DNA from: Rhynochetos jubatus
Lineage: Eukaryota > Chordata > Aves > Eurypygiformes > Rhynochetidae
Assembly: GCA_027574665.1 (NCBI GenBank)
Contig: CM050655.1
Coordinates: 6,882,001 to 6,946,000, forward strand
Reading direction: 5' to 3'
DNA length: 64,000 bases
This document shows, piece by piece, positions 27,301-41,889 of this stretch. Positions within the stretch are counted from its first letter, which is position 1, and each line of letters opens with the position of its first letter. Both the position numbers and the translations under genes were made by a program. The notes under the pieces were generated by a model. That model had not been told where the DNA came from. It saw only the letters and a program-made list of their open reading frames with translations, and ran no database searches.

Positions 27301-30300
27301 AGCTCAATGTTAGCAGTACACAGAGATTCACAACCAACGGCTGCATTCAACACTTTCTCATGGATGTGTATCTGGGGTTACACATCAGTGTGAAGGACCA
27401 CATCAAACATGTATATGCTCTTGCAAGGCAATAGGAAGGCAAATTCTGTCCTGAGGACAGTCCTCAGGCATAAAAATTGGAATGGCTGTATCGTACTAGT
27501 CTGTTCTCCATGCTTTATTCCTCAGAACTGCCCTCACAAACTGAACCCCAACACATTAACACTGGCAGGAGATGCTTTTTCTGTCTTGTGTAGTCTAGCA
27601 AAGGAGAGGAAGAATTAATCTCTGCATCCAAGCAACAGGCCAGGTACTTCTGGCAGAAGATAGCCACGCAGTGCCCAGGCAGTCACAGACTGCTATGAAT
27701 ATTCCCATCACTAATCTGACTGAAATGAGAATGCTGTAAAAAGAAGAGAGAGAAAACTGCCGTGTGCCATACAGCATAGAGCTGAATGAAGATTGGCCAT
27801 CTGTTTGTACTCGATATTTCCCACCGGTTTAAAGACAAGCTACGCACTGGCAATATGTTCAACAATTCAAGAAGTCCCATAAACGCTCTTCTTTATGACT
27901 CCACTGAAGAGAGTGAGTAGCACCATTTTCTACCCCTGGAAGAAGTGAAGGGTGCTGGGATGCTGACAGCAATGGTCAAACATTTCTGGATTCAAGGTGC
28001 CTGCAGAAGTTTTTGCTATTCCCCAATGTAAGCAAGAGCATTTGGGACGGTTCACTGGGGAGTTTTCCTAGGGTCCCCACAGGCTGCAACTCCCAGCTCC
28101 TAAACACAAATACAAAGGTATTGCACCTAGCATAGCACTTGTGAAGAAGGAAAACAATGCTGCTTAGCTAATCGAAAATTGTTTCAGCTTTCTGTAAGTT
28201 TTCCAACCTTCTGCAGCTCCTGACCCCACTGCTAAAAAACTATGGTGAGACCAGAATAAAGTGCACCCTGTGCGGTATCTATTCAAACCAGCAGCAAGCT
28301 GGTGCCTCTATCTGTAGAATACGTATTTATAAATTACAGTGATTACCTGGCAGCAGTTTGGCTTGAATATTGCTAGGTTTATTGGACACGGTGCACTTCT
28401 TTCAAAATACTGTTTTGTAATTTGCACGCAACTTTTATCATCTTTGGGTCTGAAACCTAATTTCTGTTCCAAATAAAAACACGTTGTCTACAAAACTTTG
28501 TATGGCATCTGCGATAGCACCCTGCTCAGTGGCCTAAGCAGCAATATAACAATAGTATCATCATCCATTTTCTGATATCAAATATGTGAGCACTGCCTGC
28601 AAGACGAGATTCCACAGTGGGTTTTCATTTTGATTTGTACCTCAAAAGAGAGGAAAGCTGGCTGGATTTCAGGCCTATCCTAATACTGTGATCAAAAAGG
28701 GCGCAGAAGGGAAAGCACATTTAAGGTTTTTCTCATTTAGTGAAATTGAACAGAACATGCTGACTTAAGAATTACAGTTTGTCTAACCGTTACAATTCTT
28801 CTTCTACATTGACTTCTTATTCAGAAATAAGATGTTAAAAGAGGTCAGTGAAAGCATCACTTGAAAGTTTTCACTAGAGAAACTAATAAAATAGAAAAGT
28901 CATAGCAAAGACTAGAATTTTTTATTTCTGATGTTTCTTTAAAAGGACTTTTTTGTCCTGTCGACATGCAGTGCAGAAGTTTCCAGAGGAGCTTCCATCC
29001 TCCTGCTCTTTTGAAGGAGCCTCTGATGTAACACTTGAGATGTGAATGAGGATGTGAAAAGTTCATTTGATCAGCCCCATAACTGCTGGCGTGACCATAT
29101 TTGGTCAGAGAGGCCTTAGGGGTTTAAACTTCCTTACAACCACCACAAAGAGATTTCTGTGACACTTCCAAAATACCAGTGACACACTACATATCATAAC
29201 AAATGTATCAAAAGAATTTGAGAGAAAGAATACTTAGTGAAAGAGAGATGAAAAAGTCGCAGTATTGCTAAAACAGTAAAGCATATTTCAAGGCAATTTG
29301 CTGAAGGCAGCCAGAGAGATATGATACTTTTTCAGGGGGGTGTACTTTATCTGGGGAAATAAAGGCAACTTCAAATCTCTTTTGGGGGAATAGGTGGTGT
29401 TGGCGTTATAAGTAACTTGATTACGTGTCTTTACTGAAAATATAGAAAGCTTTTTAGATGCTTTATTGTTACTCTAAATATTTTCTAGAAAAGCCAACTG
29501 CAAATATGAAGATAGACCTTGACCAACACTATAATACTTCTTTTTATATGGTTTTGGTTAAGCCAACAGTCATTCCTGAACCTGGTTTTGGTTTCTGAAC
29601 TAAACTTCTGAAAAGTTTACAGTTCTCCTCAAGATGAGGCCTGAGAAATTTGCCTTGCTTTCCCTAAATTTTAATTTCTCAAACATCCCTTTAACTTTTC
29701 ATTAAAAAAAAAAAATCTACACACAAAGAGAGCTGGAAATACATGTAGGCCTTGGCACTTCTCATTTTCAGGGATAAAATTCCAGGAAAAAAGGCTCAGT
29801 TGGAAGTGTTTCCTGTGCTATGCAGACAGTGCCTCAGGATTCATGCTCTTCAGAACAGCATGGTGAAGTGGTATTAGCAGACTGCTTACTGTTTTATAAA
29901 CCAGCTTCACAGTCCCCATTAGAATCTGTGTGTTGCTGAAGGAAACCATTTATACCCATAAGAGCTATTTTATACTACCAGGAGACCGACGACCTGCACA
30001 GCTCATTTTGCACCTAATCATGGAAACAGGGACGTACGGAAGAGTGCGGTTCCGCCAGAGACCCAGGGCTTTGCAACAACCGATTCAGAATCTGTTCATC
30101 CAACTAAAGCAACTTTTCAAACCACTTGCAACAAGAGCTCAGGATATCACTGTTACAATATGACTATACACTGACACCTCTTTGCAAATCCACGCAAGGG
30201 GTAGATCCAGCATCAAAACCCAACAAAATAAGGTGGCTATTAAAATAATCTCTATCGAAAGGCATTTTAAAATGAATCAAATGCATTTGCAGTTTGGAGT

Positions 30301-30778
30301 GCCAAATAACTTCAAGAAGAGTGCCACAGGAAAGACATCTCTTCTTTGTCTATCATTTCTGCTATTCAGAAACACACACATTTGGATGTATGAAACCTCT
30401 CTTCCAAGTTGTGTATCAAGAACCAACGCATGCTCATTTGTGAGTTCGGCACAGTTTGTCGGGAATTCTAGGGATACTCAGGTCAATCTCACAGCCTTAT
30501 GGTTGAGGGGCATATTTTCTCAAAAAAATTAGAGCATCACTTTGTATACAGGGAAAACTTAATGATTTCTTTTTTTTTTCCCTCTAGCATTATCCAGTTT
30601 GGTCTTCAAAAGTATGGATTCATAGGAGTCTGAATCATAAGCTGGACAGAGCTGCAGGGCTTTTCGCAGCTGATGACAGTTTTGTGTTGCAGTGGTAATC
30701 TTACAAATACAATTCACAGTATTTCCCCAAAGTCTGATAAGCTCTTTAATTGCATATTAATTCCTTAGACTTCCTGGT
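24361..30778. other. Unique noncoding DNA, no gene recognised
   Basis: Nothing here supports a gene. The frames at 26,154-26,426 (plus, 90 codons) and 26,918-27,202 (minus, 94 codons) are the more protein-like ones, but neither matches a family I know. A short (TA)n tract sits at about 24,373-24,386 and an A12 run at 29,704-29,715. No transposon remnants were recognised. Confidence 0.6.
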
Positions 30779-30810
30779 TTGGGTTTTTTTTGGGTTTTTT
30801 GGTTTTTTTT
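30779..30810. repeat. G/T low-complexity run
   Basis: Alternating short G runs (GGG, GGG, GG) and T runs (T8, T6, T8) make a low-complexity tract of the GGTTTT type that is scattered through bird genomes. It has no clean unit length and is not a true microsatellite. Confidence 0.8.
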
Positions 30811-33800
30811 ACTACTGCGCATATCCATGATTAAACATCCTTCCTTCGGTGATTTTTTTTCCCCTGCTTCTCTGCTATTATTGTGGGAGGATTCTCTTTC
30901 TATATAATCCATGTAGCATTCAGCTGCATGCAATAATGACCTATACCTGCTCAGCTCTACAAAATCTCATGGTCCTCTTGTTTGTTTTTCATCCTACCTC
31001 ACTAGAATGCTGCAAATTCAAACATTACACCCTTTTTTCAGCTTCATTATGGGTTCAGAGTTTTATATCCTTTATGAACTGTGTCTGTTATTTTATTATC
31101 TCGTATTTTTATGTCATGAAGCTTTGTTCAGGGAGAAAATTTATCTCTTAATAGTTATTTGATGATTAGTGCTTCTATGTGTATGTCTTAGGTGATTCCA
31201 TTATCTCTGAAAACAGTTTACAGTACTATAAAACTTGTGCATTTTACAATTCATAAGAATATCTTCTGTTTACCTCTGAATTTTTGTATGCTTTTATGGG
31301 ATTAATATTTACATATAATGCATCCTTCTCACGCTGCAGTAGCTGGCTGTTCTAATGCTTAGCTTTATATCTACTGTGACTTACGTACTACCTTATTCTT
31401 TTTGTTGCTTCCCAGTAACCCACTAGTAAAACATGCAGAGGAAGAAAATCTTGGTGCTACATCTCTGCATCAGTAATTCTGTGAGGAGATATCATAGTTT
31501 ATTCTGCCCGTTTATCAATACGCTTCTCTAACTGTCATTACTTGGAAGGTATATATGGTGATGAGTGCGTATATTCATTATTTTATGATTTCTAGCTATC
31601 TTTTTAAGTTACGATTGAAAAGTTGTATGCCTTAAACAGGCAGTTAAATGCTGTATGAATTTTGATATTGCACTTCTATAATTAACTACAACACTGCAGT
31701 TGGCTTCACTCAGCAAAATGTGAGGCTCCAGGAGGAAAGATTTCTGCTCATGAGCACTTCAAAACATAGGTATCACCCTGGAGTGTTTTTTCTTCGGTAC
31801 GGAAACGTAAAAGCTGATCACACCCCATGCTCATGGTAACAACTACTGCCTCTAGTGTGTGCTTTTAAAACATGCATCGAAGTCTCCTTAATTACCACTT
31901 TCAACAATATTTACAGGTTTACAGTTAAAAGCGTTTTACTGTGACTTGAGTGTATGTTTTCGTCAATGAAAGCTGAAAAATGTCAGCTAGTTAACTCAAT
32001 TACAACTGGAAATGGGTCTTGGCTTTCTCTTTGAAAGCCAAGGGTTTAGTTGCCAATCTCCCTCCAAAATAAAAAATCATAACCACAGAGAAAACATACT
32101 AAAATGCTAAAAATACAGTACAATATAAATCACATCCTTAATTTTTCTTTTCTTCCCCTGCATACCTCACAAACATCTCCAGCAGACTACCCTGTGAGAC
32201 ACTCGCATTCCATGGTAGGAAAGCGGCAATTATTTGTTTTCTGTATCAAGAGAAACAAAAAGGCTAAATCATCGCAGTATCCACATCTTGCCGAAGAGCT
32301 GCGATACCCATTTTGTACCAGTCTTGGAGTAGTTCTGACTAAACACAGCTGAACTGCATTCCATTCTCTCTCTCTCTTCCTGTCCCAGATTCCATCATAC
32401 TCAGATCCTGGCCTCAGCTGTGTGTCTCAATCTTTCTACAGTGCTTTCCTGTGTCTTTTCCCAAAAGTTACATGCAGGTGTAAAAGTCCCACAGGTATTA
32501 CGCCATTGATCCCCCCCTTTGTATCATCTGAGATGAATATTTACTCTTTAATTTCTGGAAGAATTGCCATGTAGTGTTCACTTCTGGGATAAACCAACTA
32601 TCTCTGTGAATCAATGACACAAACTAACCTTATGACCTTCATTCCAGGACCATGTCCCTTGGAAAATTTATCCCAGTGCCTGTAGTATTTTATCATATAC
32701 CTGACACAAGATTATGGTGGAAATCAGGATGCAGAAAATGCAGATAACATCAAAAATAAAACCAACCACCCCAAACAAAATCAAAACAATTCTGAATTAC
32801 CTTAAAACATCCAAATTGTGAGATGCTTTTCTGATGTTATTATTTACCTGCAGGTCTCAATACATTTTAAAAAGATAGAAACTGTTATTGAGGTAACTGC
32901 AGTACAAGGATTCCTAGCAGATCATCTCCCTGGGTCCAGACTTGGTCACCTCACTCTGGAGGGAAGTACAGGTAGACCCAAAGCCTCAGCTCCAGGGTCT
33001 ACTGCTGCTCTAGAGATGTCAGGTCACACTTACAGGAAAGTGGTATAAACATCTGTCACAGATGAGGAAAAAAATATAAACATGTTCTAAACATTAATTT
33101 GGAACATGAATGCTTTAGTTATTGCATTTTCCAGTTTTAAAACGCAGGACTAGCAATCTCAAACAGAAATGTGCAGGGATGAAACATCCCACTTTGTGAC
33201 TCAGCCTCCTGTGTCAGGCTGACAGAAGGAGATGCAGTGCAGAGGAATGACACAGAAAAGCCCTTGGAGTTAAATGCATTGTCCTTAAAGGCCTGTATAA
33301 ACAGATGCAGAAGGGAAGGTGGAGTATCAGTGCCCTCATCAGTATTTGGGTAATTTTCTCCACTGACTTGAGTGTATTTCCAGATTCTCTATGCAAGAAC
33401 GCTGACAAGAAAGCAGGGAACATGAAAGCTTGTTTGTTTTTAAAGCAGAATTCTCTACTGTAAGCAAGCCTAGTTCTTTATAGTGAGTTCAATTTCAGTT
33501 CTGCGTTAGCATTTAGAAAGGGAAACATTGCCTCCATTAGGATTTTGGGTAGTTTACTTTCCAGCGCATTTGGCCATCAATTAAAATTAAACTGCCAGGT
33601 TGCGTTGCTCTATATGGTAAAAAGCCCTTTCAAAACCTGACTCTGGTCTTTTTTCTAATCCTCAAGAACGTACGTAAAGAGAAAATGTCTGAAGTGTTTG
33701 CTAATCAGGTCATAGCCTCAAAACCTGAAAAGCAATAAATGCTGCTGTCTACAAGGATGGAGAAACTGCAGAACTGCTACAATTCCAGATGGCACTAGAA

Positions 33801-35625
33801 TGAAATGAATCAAGAAGAACTCAATTATTTTCAGTTTATAGGTGGAGCTGAACAACAAAGGAATTGTGAAGTGGGATGGAAAAGGGACAAGCCAAACCCA
33901 GCAAGTTTTTCATAACAGTAAAAGAAAATCAGGAACACAGTTGATTTGTTGGGTTTTTTCCATACTTTTTTTCATTTTTGACTGGGAGATGAAGAATTTT
34001 TTTTTCATTTGTATTTTTGTTAATAATATATTGAAAGCCCTAAGAAAACAAAGAGGACAACCGATTCAAGTCAGCAAGGAAGCTAGATTTCCTGAATGTG
34101 GTTAAATGGTTTGTCCTACTATCAAAATTACCGTGAGAACAGAGTTCATCTTCTGCACAGAAATACCTTGTGGTCCAGCTTTAACGCTCAGTGTGTTTCT
34201 AACGAAACGGTGATCATTACACAGCATTAGGAAATGAAGAAACATGTTCCTCTCGCAACAGGTCAAAGATTAATAGAAATTTAGGCTCAGATTCTTATCT
34301 CAAGTCAAATACATTCGCAGGAACTCAAGTTGCTCGGGCGTAAGCAGATGCGGTTACAGGCATACAGATATGATGTATGAGACATCTGAGTGATGTTATC
34401 AGTTATGAACGGAATCTCAGACTTGGTAATCAGATGAAACTCCCATTAGCCTCAGTGATAGTTTTTCCCTGGTGAGACTAAATAATGACTGCCAGTTTTG
34501 GCACAGTTCTTCATACTTGCAGGATATCCTCAGTAGCCCTGACAGAAGATATGCAGGCAACACTGAGAAACAATTTATCATCTGCCAATCTAGCTATCAA
34601 ATCTCCCTCTTTGCCCCTGGCAATGTCCATGCATTGTGCTTACAAAGATCTGTTCCATATTCAAAAGCCAAACGTGTGGGAGCAAATGTAAATATATTGA
34701 ATGTAGTAAGAAAAACCTGGGACTGAGGTAGCAAGGACATGCTTCTTTATCATAACCAACACATTAGGGACTTAGACACGCCTTTTTCATTTCAATGGCA
34801 GAGCTGTACAGTACTCGTTCTATTGCAGATTTCAAGAATTTTAATTCAACCTGTTACAGATTAGCTGTGACACTACTGACATTAATAACTCACAACTGGC
34901 TACAGTTAGTAGGAGTCCAAACCTTCTTTGCCATCATGGAAATACCAGAAATACTACTTCTAGCTCTAAATGTCCCAGGCACTGTAAGAAACAAGTAAAA
35001 GCAATTAGTGTTTAATTATGAAATAAGCATAAAAAAGCACAATTGTTCTCTTCTGGATGCTATCAGAAATACAGATCTGTAATACCATGTAAAAATCACT
35101 GGCAGTAGTTCCTTGGTTTTAGAAATCAGCAGGACAGCACGTATCTCTCTTCCCTACAGCAACACAGCCTCTTCTGTATTCAAAACTGAAAACATGCCTT
35201 TGACTGTGGGGTACCAGTCTGCATCCTCAAGTTAAATCTACTCACAAAGGGAAAGAAAAACCAACAGCCTGAGCCACAGCCTGACGGGTGCAGTGAGCAG
35301 GGAAACCTAGCTGATCTTTCACAACCACGTGTAGTCGCTCCTCTCCTAGAGACATACTTAAAGCTATACGGGTAGGACGTAGGCTTACTGTTCCCATTGT
35401 TCCTGAAATGCAGAAGCCTGCATTATACAGAAAGTATGAATAGACTGTTACAGCACTTCTGCTTGAAAATAAATTAATGGCTCTGTGCCCTTGGTTTTCG
35501 GTCTCCAAGGTTACCACTCATGTTTTTCATGAATGTTACTGTTTACTTCCTTCACTTCCTTCTTGTTTAATTGTTTTGCATACATAAAAATAAAGATTTT
35601 TTTTTTTTAAATGCATTACAGATAG
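30811..35625. other. Unique noncoding DNA, no gene recognised
   Basis: Strongly AT-rich, notably 30,820-31,700. Frames are short; the 100-codon plus frame at 30,849-31,151 is Phe/Cys/Leu-rich, as expected from T-rich DNA rather than a membrane protein. A CT microsatellite of about a dozen bases lies near 32,365-32,377. The block at about 33,540-33,640 has a conserved-noncoding look (ATCAATTAAAATTAAA core), untestable here. A T12 run sits at 35,597-35,608. Confidence 0.6.
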
Positions 35626-35685
35626 TTGCCATTTACAAATGAGGACAGAACGTTAGGTGCCAAAAGTGACAAATTTGCCAAGTAT
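35626..35685 (-). repeat. MIR (CORE-SINE) relic
   Basis: On the plus strand the stretch follows the reverse complement of the MIR consensus: 'ccatttacaaatgagga' corresponds to the well-known ccattttacagatgagga word, then after a diverged part come 'agtgaca' and 'ttgccaag', the MIR words for agtgacttgcccaag, in the right order and spacing. Only about 60 bases survive. MIR is a tRNA-derived SINE active before the amniote radiation, so copies in birds are expected to be this decayed. The match is by eye from memory of the consensus. Confidence 0.45.
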
Positions 35686-38600
35686 CTTCCTCCTCAGCAC
35701 AATCTGTGAAAAGGGCTCAGAAAGCTACATGGCACATGACAGCTGATGTTTATGACTCTAATTAAAGTCCTGGATCACACAACCCTGCAGTGCCCGTTTC
35801 CCACACACAACCTGGAGGAATGAAAGTGGCAAGACATGTTGTGGAAAGCAAAAAGGCAAAGAAGATTCCCATGATTAGAAACATAAAACCCACAAATAAC
35901 ATTTAGCAGGAAGTGAGCTTTAGGGCAGCCCCCAATTCTGGAAGCTCCATGGGGCCAAGCCTCTCTTTCTGACAGGCTTGCAGAGTGTCTTGCAAAAAGG
36001 ATCTTAGTCTCAGGACTGAAGCTATTTGGGGCCACCAAAAAGAGGTAAGAGTTGCTGTAAGAATTTGGAACGTGGTAAAAGGACGTTCGTATTTACACTG
36101 ATAGTATTAAATAAGGCTTCCAAAGCTCTGTCATCTTCCTTCCGACTGCAGAAAACCCCGCTTTGGTAATATAAATCCATCAGATTCCCAGAGATCTTTT
36201 GCAGTAATGGCTTTCATGTTTTTTGAACAGCCAGCCATGCATTTACTGTGATGTGTTTTGGGCTAAAGCTACAACTACTGAGGCCTGCAATTCCATTGAT
36301 TTCAGCTGAGCTACGGTCTTTTCAGACATACCTGCTGAGACTCTAGCCATTTGGCACGAGGAACAAAGACCACACAAAGGAGACTTGTTTCAAATCTCCA
36401 GATACACACATCCATTCCAGAAAGCATCCTGTAGGACAACATGAGCATTTGAAACAGCAGATGCTATTCAGATTCAAAATAGCAGATTCAAAAGAGGGTG
36501 GTTCGCGAAATGCTATAAATACCAAGTCTGCTGTCTGTATTAATAGTTTATTATCTCTCAGAACTATGAAGTGGGGAAACTGTGAACAAATGTTTCTACT
36601 GAGAAATACAAACACATTTTTACAACATATGACTCATAGAATGGTATATATGCTCCTGAAAACATTATGACTTGAAGTGAGGACGCTTAAGGAAGGAGAA
36701 AGGTATTACTTAAGGAACATACTATGACTCAGAGGAGCCCGGTAGGAAGAGACTGGAAGGAAAAGGCAAGACTACTGCCATCAGTTTCCCAAGTGCACTG
36801 AAAAACAGAGGACGTAAGAGAGAAATTTCATGCTAAAAAGAACCTGGTTTACTATTCTTTTTTCTACTGTATAACTTAACCCTTTGCTTCGCTGGATCCC
36901 ATCTGTTCTCATCTTTGAGAGTGCTCTGAGGTGACTTTGAGGAGCCATAAAGCACCTGGGTAAATAAACCAACAAAAAATGTGCACATACTCTTCAGGCA
37001 CATGCCACTTTGGGCAGGCTAACTAGTCTGGGGAACGCGGACATATTTTCCACCAAACTGAAGTGTTACAAGGACTGGGACACACCAGATCTCCAGATGA
37101 GTTGTTTCCCATATGTAAGGTAGAAACCTTCGGAGGGGGGGAAAGCCAACAGGGGAACAGTTTGTCACCATCAGTGACTGAATTAACACACCCTGTAACG
37201 GCAGGTCTCTGAAATCCCATCTTTTCAAAGAAAGGAAGGGTGTTACCGAGTTGAGAGTTCATATTTTTCACTCTGAAGCTCAACCGGTAAATGTTGAAAT
37301 TTCCCTTTACCTACTGGAGAATATTTTTCAGAATCCAATACCATAAATACTATACACACTATCAATTATGCCAAGCACCAGAAAAAAAAATCTGACATAG
37401 CTATTCTTTAAATGAAATAAAAATGACACATGAAGATGGAGAATTCAGGGGAAAGATGACCAAGGAACTACATTATTCTGAAAGTACAGGGAAAGTCTCT
37501 GAGTGTAGCACTCTCCTCACTCAGCACCAAAAAATAAGTCTGAAGACATAAGCAAAAGACATTATATCCATGGTCCATGTAGAGAAAACATAAGTACAAT
37601 GATACAGCTAAGGCTTCATCTTGAACTAGTCCATCCCAGTTGGTCCATGATATTTAAGCTAAGTAGTTTTTCTTCCTAAATTTTTATTCCTACCATGTAC
37701 ATTTGGTATTGCAGACATTTGTTACCATAGTAATAAATCAGGCTGTAGAAGTACAACTAAAATGCTATCATATGCTCCTGTAACTAAAAAAGCACAGATT
37801 CAGGTAGTTATTTTTTGTTGAGTATTTACTCACTTTTATGTCATGGTTTTTTGTAGAGTATTTTATTCACAAGCGTATCTGGGAAAACGAAAGGTTTTTC
37901 AAATCAACATGCATATTTAAACCAAATGTAATAGCACAATCATTTTTAAAATGCTTGGGTCTGTCTCAGAAAGGCAATAAAGCGTGTATGCTGCTCTAAG
38001 CACCCCCAAGTGGTTTTGATTAACTTAAACATGCTCAAGAAATACATATCCACTCACATACTTTACTGACTGGGAATCAGGGGTAACTGATTTCGAAGGG
38101 AAAGGCAGGAATACATCAGCCTTTCAGTCTGGAGAAATGATTTAACATTTTAAGTTTGGTGTACAAAGCTTTTTTTATTATAATTTGTGGTTCTATGTTG
38201 AATATAAAAGAAATCTGGTTTTATAGGCTTAGAATCCACCTTAGTCTTTCTACAGCTTTTTTCACAATAGCTGTGTTTTGTGCTAAGCTTTGCTGTTTTT
38301 TTTCCTCCTTTTCTAAAGTCCCACGTGCTACAGCCCATACATCTAGGGCTAATCAAGTACTCATCGATGCCCTGAGGACACACTGGCAGGAAAGCGTAAC
38401 AGCAGCCCAATGAAAATGCCTCTACTTGGTACAAAATCCCATGGCAAAAACTTCAGCTCTGGAAAATTAAATGAAAAACAGAGGAAAACCAAGCACATTC
38501 CTGAGAAGTATCAAGTGTCTCCCACATTGATTTTATCATACTGTTTTGGCAACTGCATGTGCTCTGTAAATCTAAGATACTGACAAAGTATCTCCTTCAT

Positions 38601-41600
38601 CACGGAAAGATGACAAAACAGAACCAGGATGTTTCATGTCACTCTAGGAGCAAGAGTGGTCGTGAACCTTCATATAAAACTTTCAGGGTGGAAATTGTTG
38701 TATTATAAGGTATTTGATCATCATAAAAAAAACCCCAAAAAACCTATAGTTTTGTCTGACTGATGTCTCACCTTCAGAAAAAAGCTGCATCGAGCTTGTT
38801 GGGATTCAGCACTGCTTCTCTGGAGCGTGGTGGTGTGTATCTCAGCTGTAAGAACTTCTCATAATCATCTCCTCATGGACTTCTGCTCCTCTAAGAGCAA
38901 CTCCGATAATCCACGGCTGATTCACTAAGATCCAACTTATCAAACTCACCATAATTATTGGTATTTCTATGCTTGATGTTAGCAGAGGCTGAAGAAATGA
39001 GCTATAGTGGAATGATACTGCCTAGCAGAATCTACATTTTACACTGCTGGCATGCTTTGAATTTAGCAGGACATATATTATTTCTTCTATTTACTGATCT
39101 ATCCTGAATTCAGTGTTATGGAGAATGTAAGTTCTTATTTCTCATCAACTGGATTCACTGCACTGTTTCATTTGAAATTACATACAGTTCAGAACAATTG
39201 CATGAGCACATAAGATAGGTTACTTACTTTCTATCAGTATGCACGACTTTCTTACACACACACTCTCTTAAATTTCCCATTATTCAAAGCAACACTATAC
39301 ACTAAATATACTCTAAAAGCAGCAGGGACTGATTTTTTTTTTTTTTATTCTTAGGAAAGCCGATTTCAAATGAGAATCACAAATACAGAACAGAGAAATC
39401 CAAATAGCAAAATCCCTCCCTATACAATGCAATGTTACTTCACAATGTTCTTATTACGTCCAGATGCCAGGAGGTACTCATTCCGCTTTATGATTCTTCC
39501 CTCAAAAGCATTTATTATGCATGAGATTGACTTTAGGAAGACGGGTTCACATACACAGTAAGCCACTGCTCGTGTAACTGGCTTATCCTTGAATAATTGT
39601 TTAATAATTTAACTCACTTAACTTTTGCCATCACGCAGCTCATAATTCACGTCAGAATTTTATGCATCAAAAATTTCTTCTTGCCCCTTGGTTGGCTCAA
39701 ACCCAATGTCCTTGCATGATAGAAGAGGGTGCTTTACCACATCAGTTTGGGGACACATTTGCAACCGAGGGAAATGAGTCTTCCAATCCTGACAATCCAT
39801 CACTGTCATCACTTCTAGAGACGTTATGCGTAGATTTTAAAACACAGTTACCAAGAAATTTCCCCAAACTCATTGTGCCAAGCTTTAGTCCTCCTCAAAC
39901 ACCAAAGTGTATGCTTTTTTTTTTTAAGCCATAATTTCAGCTGTAAATATTCGTTTTTCATACAGGCAATTGTTACTTCTTACAGCACGTTAGGAAATAA
40001 TTGCGCTGAATTGCAAAAAAGGTAAAAAAAGGTGAAAAAGAAATGGGAACAACTATTTTCATTACATACGGAATTCATTTTAAAACATGGACCTAACCTT
40101 ATTAAAACTTTTACTGGCATAAAAAATGCAATTTTTCTTCTGCTTTCACAATGCTCGGCATAAATCTCTTTATTAAACCCCCCGAAACGACACCAATAAA
40201 CCGCTGATGTTATTAAACTAAATAATTCAGTTTCAGGAAACAAAGTAAAATTCAAAACCAAACATCAAACTAACTATGCAAATAATATATCCATACAAAT
40301 AATAGATGTTTCCTTTTCTTGCTCAAGCTAAAAAGAACAGTTCACAACAAAGTAAAAGCTTTTGTTACCTGTTTTACTGAGAAAAACAAACCCTGACTTC
40401 TCCAGAGTCATATAAACGTCTTTAATAAAAGGAGACTGGAATTAGAAAGCTAACCTTGGCTGGAGGCACTGATGTGGCTGCTGTGCTGAGGTGTGCACCC
40501 AAGACCCGGGTTACAGAGCTGAGGTGTCTTTTGCTGCCTGCAGCCTTCAGACTCACACTCGTCCTGCCTCTGGGCACGGGCAACTGTGCCCAGGGCAAGG
40601 GGATCCCAAGGAAATGGCAAACACAGGATCACACTGTCTCTCACAATGGCATCCTCACTATTCCCAGCCTGTAGAGTTGTTCTTTGTCTGTCTCATTCAT
40701 ACAATTATTGCTTTAGTAAACACATGTATTGCTACAGAAAAATGCCTGGGGCTACAGCACCATTTCTGCTGCAGGACCAAGTACTCTGTTCTCCCGTGTT
40801 TTGCAAGAGGAATGCCTTTCAGTTATGCAAGACAAGCACTGTCCGGACCCACAGAGCATTCAGCCACACTCGTTAACATTCAACAGGGCTTTACTAGACA
40901 CAGACAGATGCCGAACTGGTCCTGCAGTTCATAGAAACTAACCCAGATACAGTTCATTGTTAACTAACACAATCATAATTCATTATTTTCAAACACTCTA
41001 ACCCATACAGTCACATAATTTTTCTTACTTGTGAAGATCCCAAGTTTTCTATTCTTTGTATTGGTGACTAAAATTTTAATGTAAGTAAAATAAAATAGTA
41101 CTACTTCTCATAAGTCAGGAAGATGTTGGCTTTTACACTTAAAAGTTGGACTGATCCAGTTAAATCTGGATTCAACGGACTAAAGAGGTTAATTCTATAT
41201 AGATCCGTTTCTGTTTAGTATCTACTGGATAGAGTATAATCCCCTCGGGAGGCAGGCCAGAAACCAGGCTGCACAATATCTGGGCTTTTCTGAGTTCATA
41301 TTCACAACCTGAACAGCAAAGAGAATACCTGAGTGATACACAAATTTCTCAGGATGCTCTTCACACCCCTGTTCAGGCGAGAGAGGAAGGCAAAAGACCA
41401 AAACCTATTTTGACACAACACAAAGCTAATCACTGGTCACCTGAAAGAAAGGAACCAAAAAGAATAGCTAAGTTTACACACTTCGGCCTCTCTGCTTTAA
41501 TTACCAGACAGTACTTGCACACCAAATTCTTAGTGTGAGAGCCAGCATTTCATCCAAATGTTTGGGTCCTTACAGGAAGCCATGAATGCTTAACATGAGC

Positions 41601-41889
41601 AGGATAGATCACGTCTGCACCACCTGTACCTGACTATGTGCTAGAAGAAAAACACCTGGAATTTTCATGCATATAGGCTGAGCTGAGCCACAGTGTCCTC
41701 CTGCTGCATTAGCAGCAAAAGGCTGAACAAGGCAAATGAAGGCCTGCTGGTGAATGAGAAGGGTGACAGTGACAGCAGGCACAGATGAACCCAAGCTGCA
41801 CAACACTTTTGCCTTAGTCACCTCCAAAAGAACCTCTGTACTTGGTCAAAAGGTTCACAGAGAAGATGAACTACCAGTAACGCATGGGG
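35686..41889. other. Unique noncoding DNA, no gene recognised
   Basis: No gene recognised. The longest open frame of the whole window (147 codons, plus strand, 40,491-40,934) is here, but frames in two other phases overlap it, its N-terminal half lies in a locally GC-richer patch, and the translation shows no domain, so I treat it as chance. A T14 run lies at 39,333-39,346. A C/A-rich cacacacactctct stretch is at about 39,257-39,270. Confidence 0.55.

Noticed and set aside
40491..40934. Longest plus-strand open frame (147 codons)
   Set aside because: Overlapped by open frames in other phases, no domain or family resemblance, no promoter or splice context. Length is within what chance gives in 64 kb.
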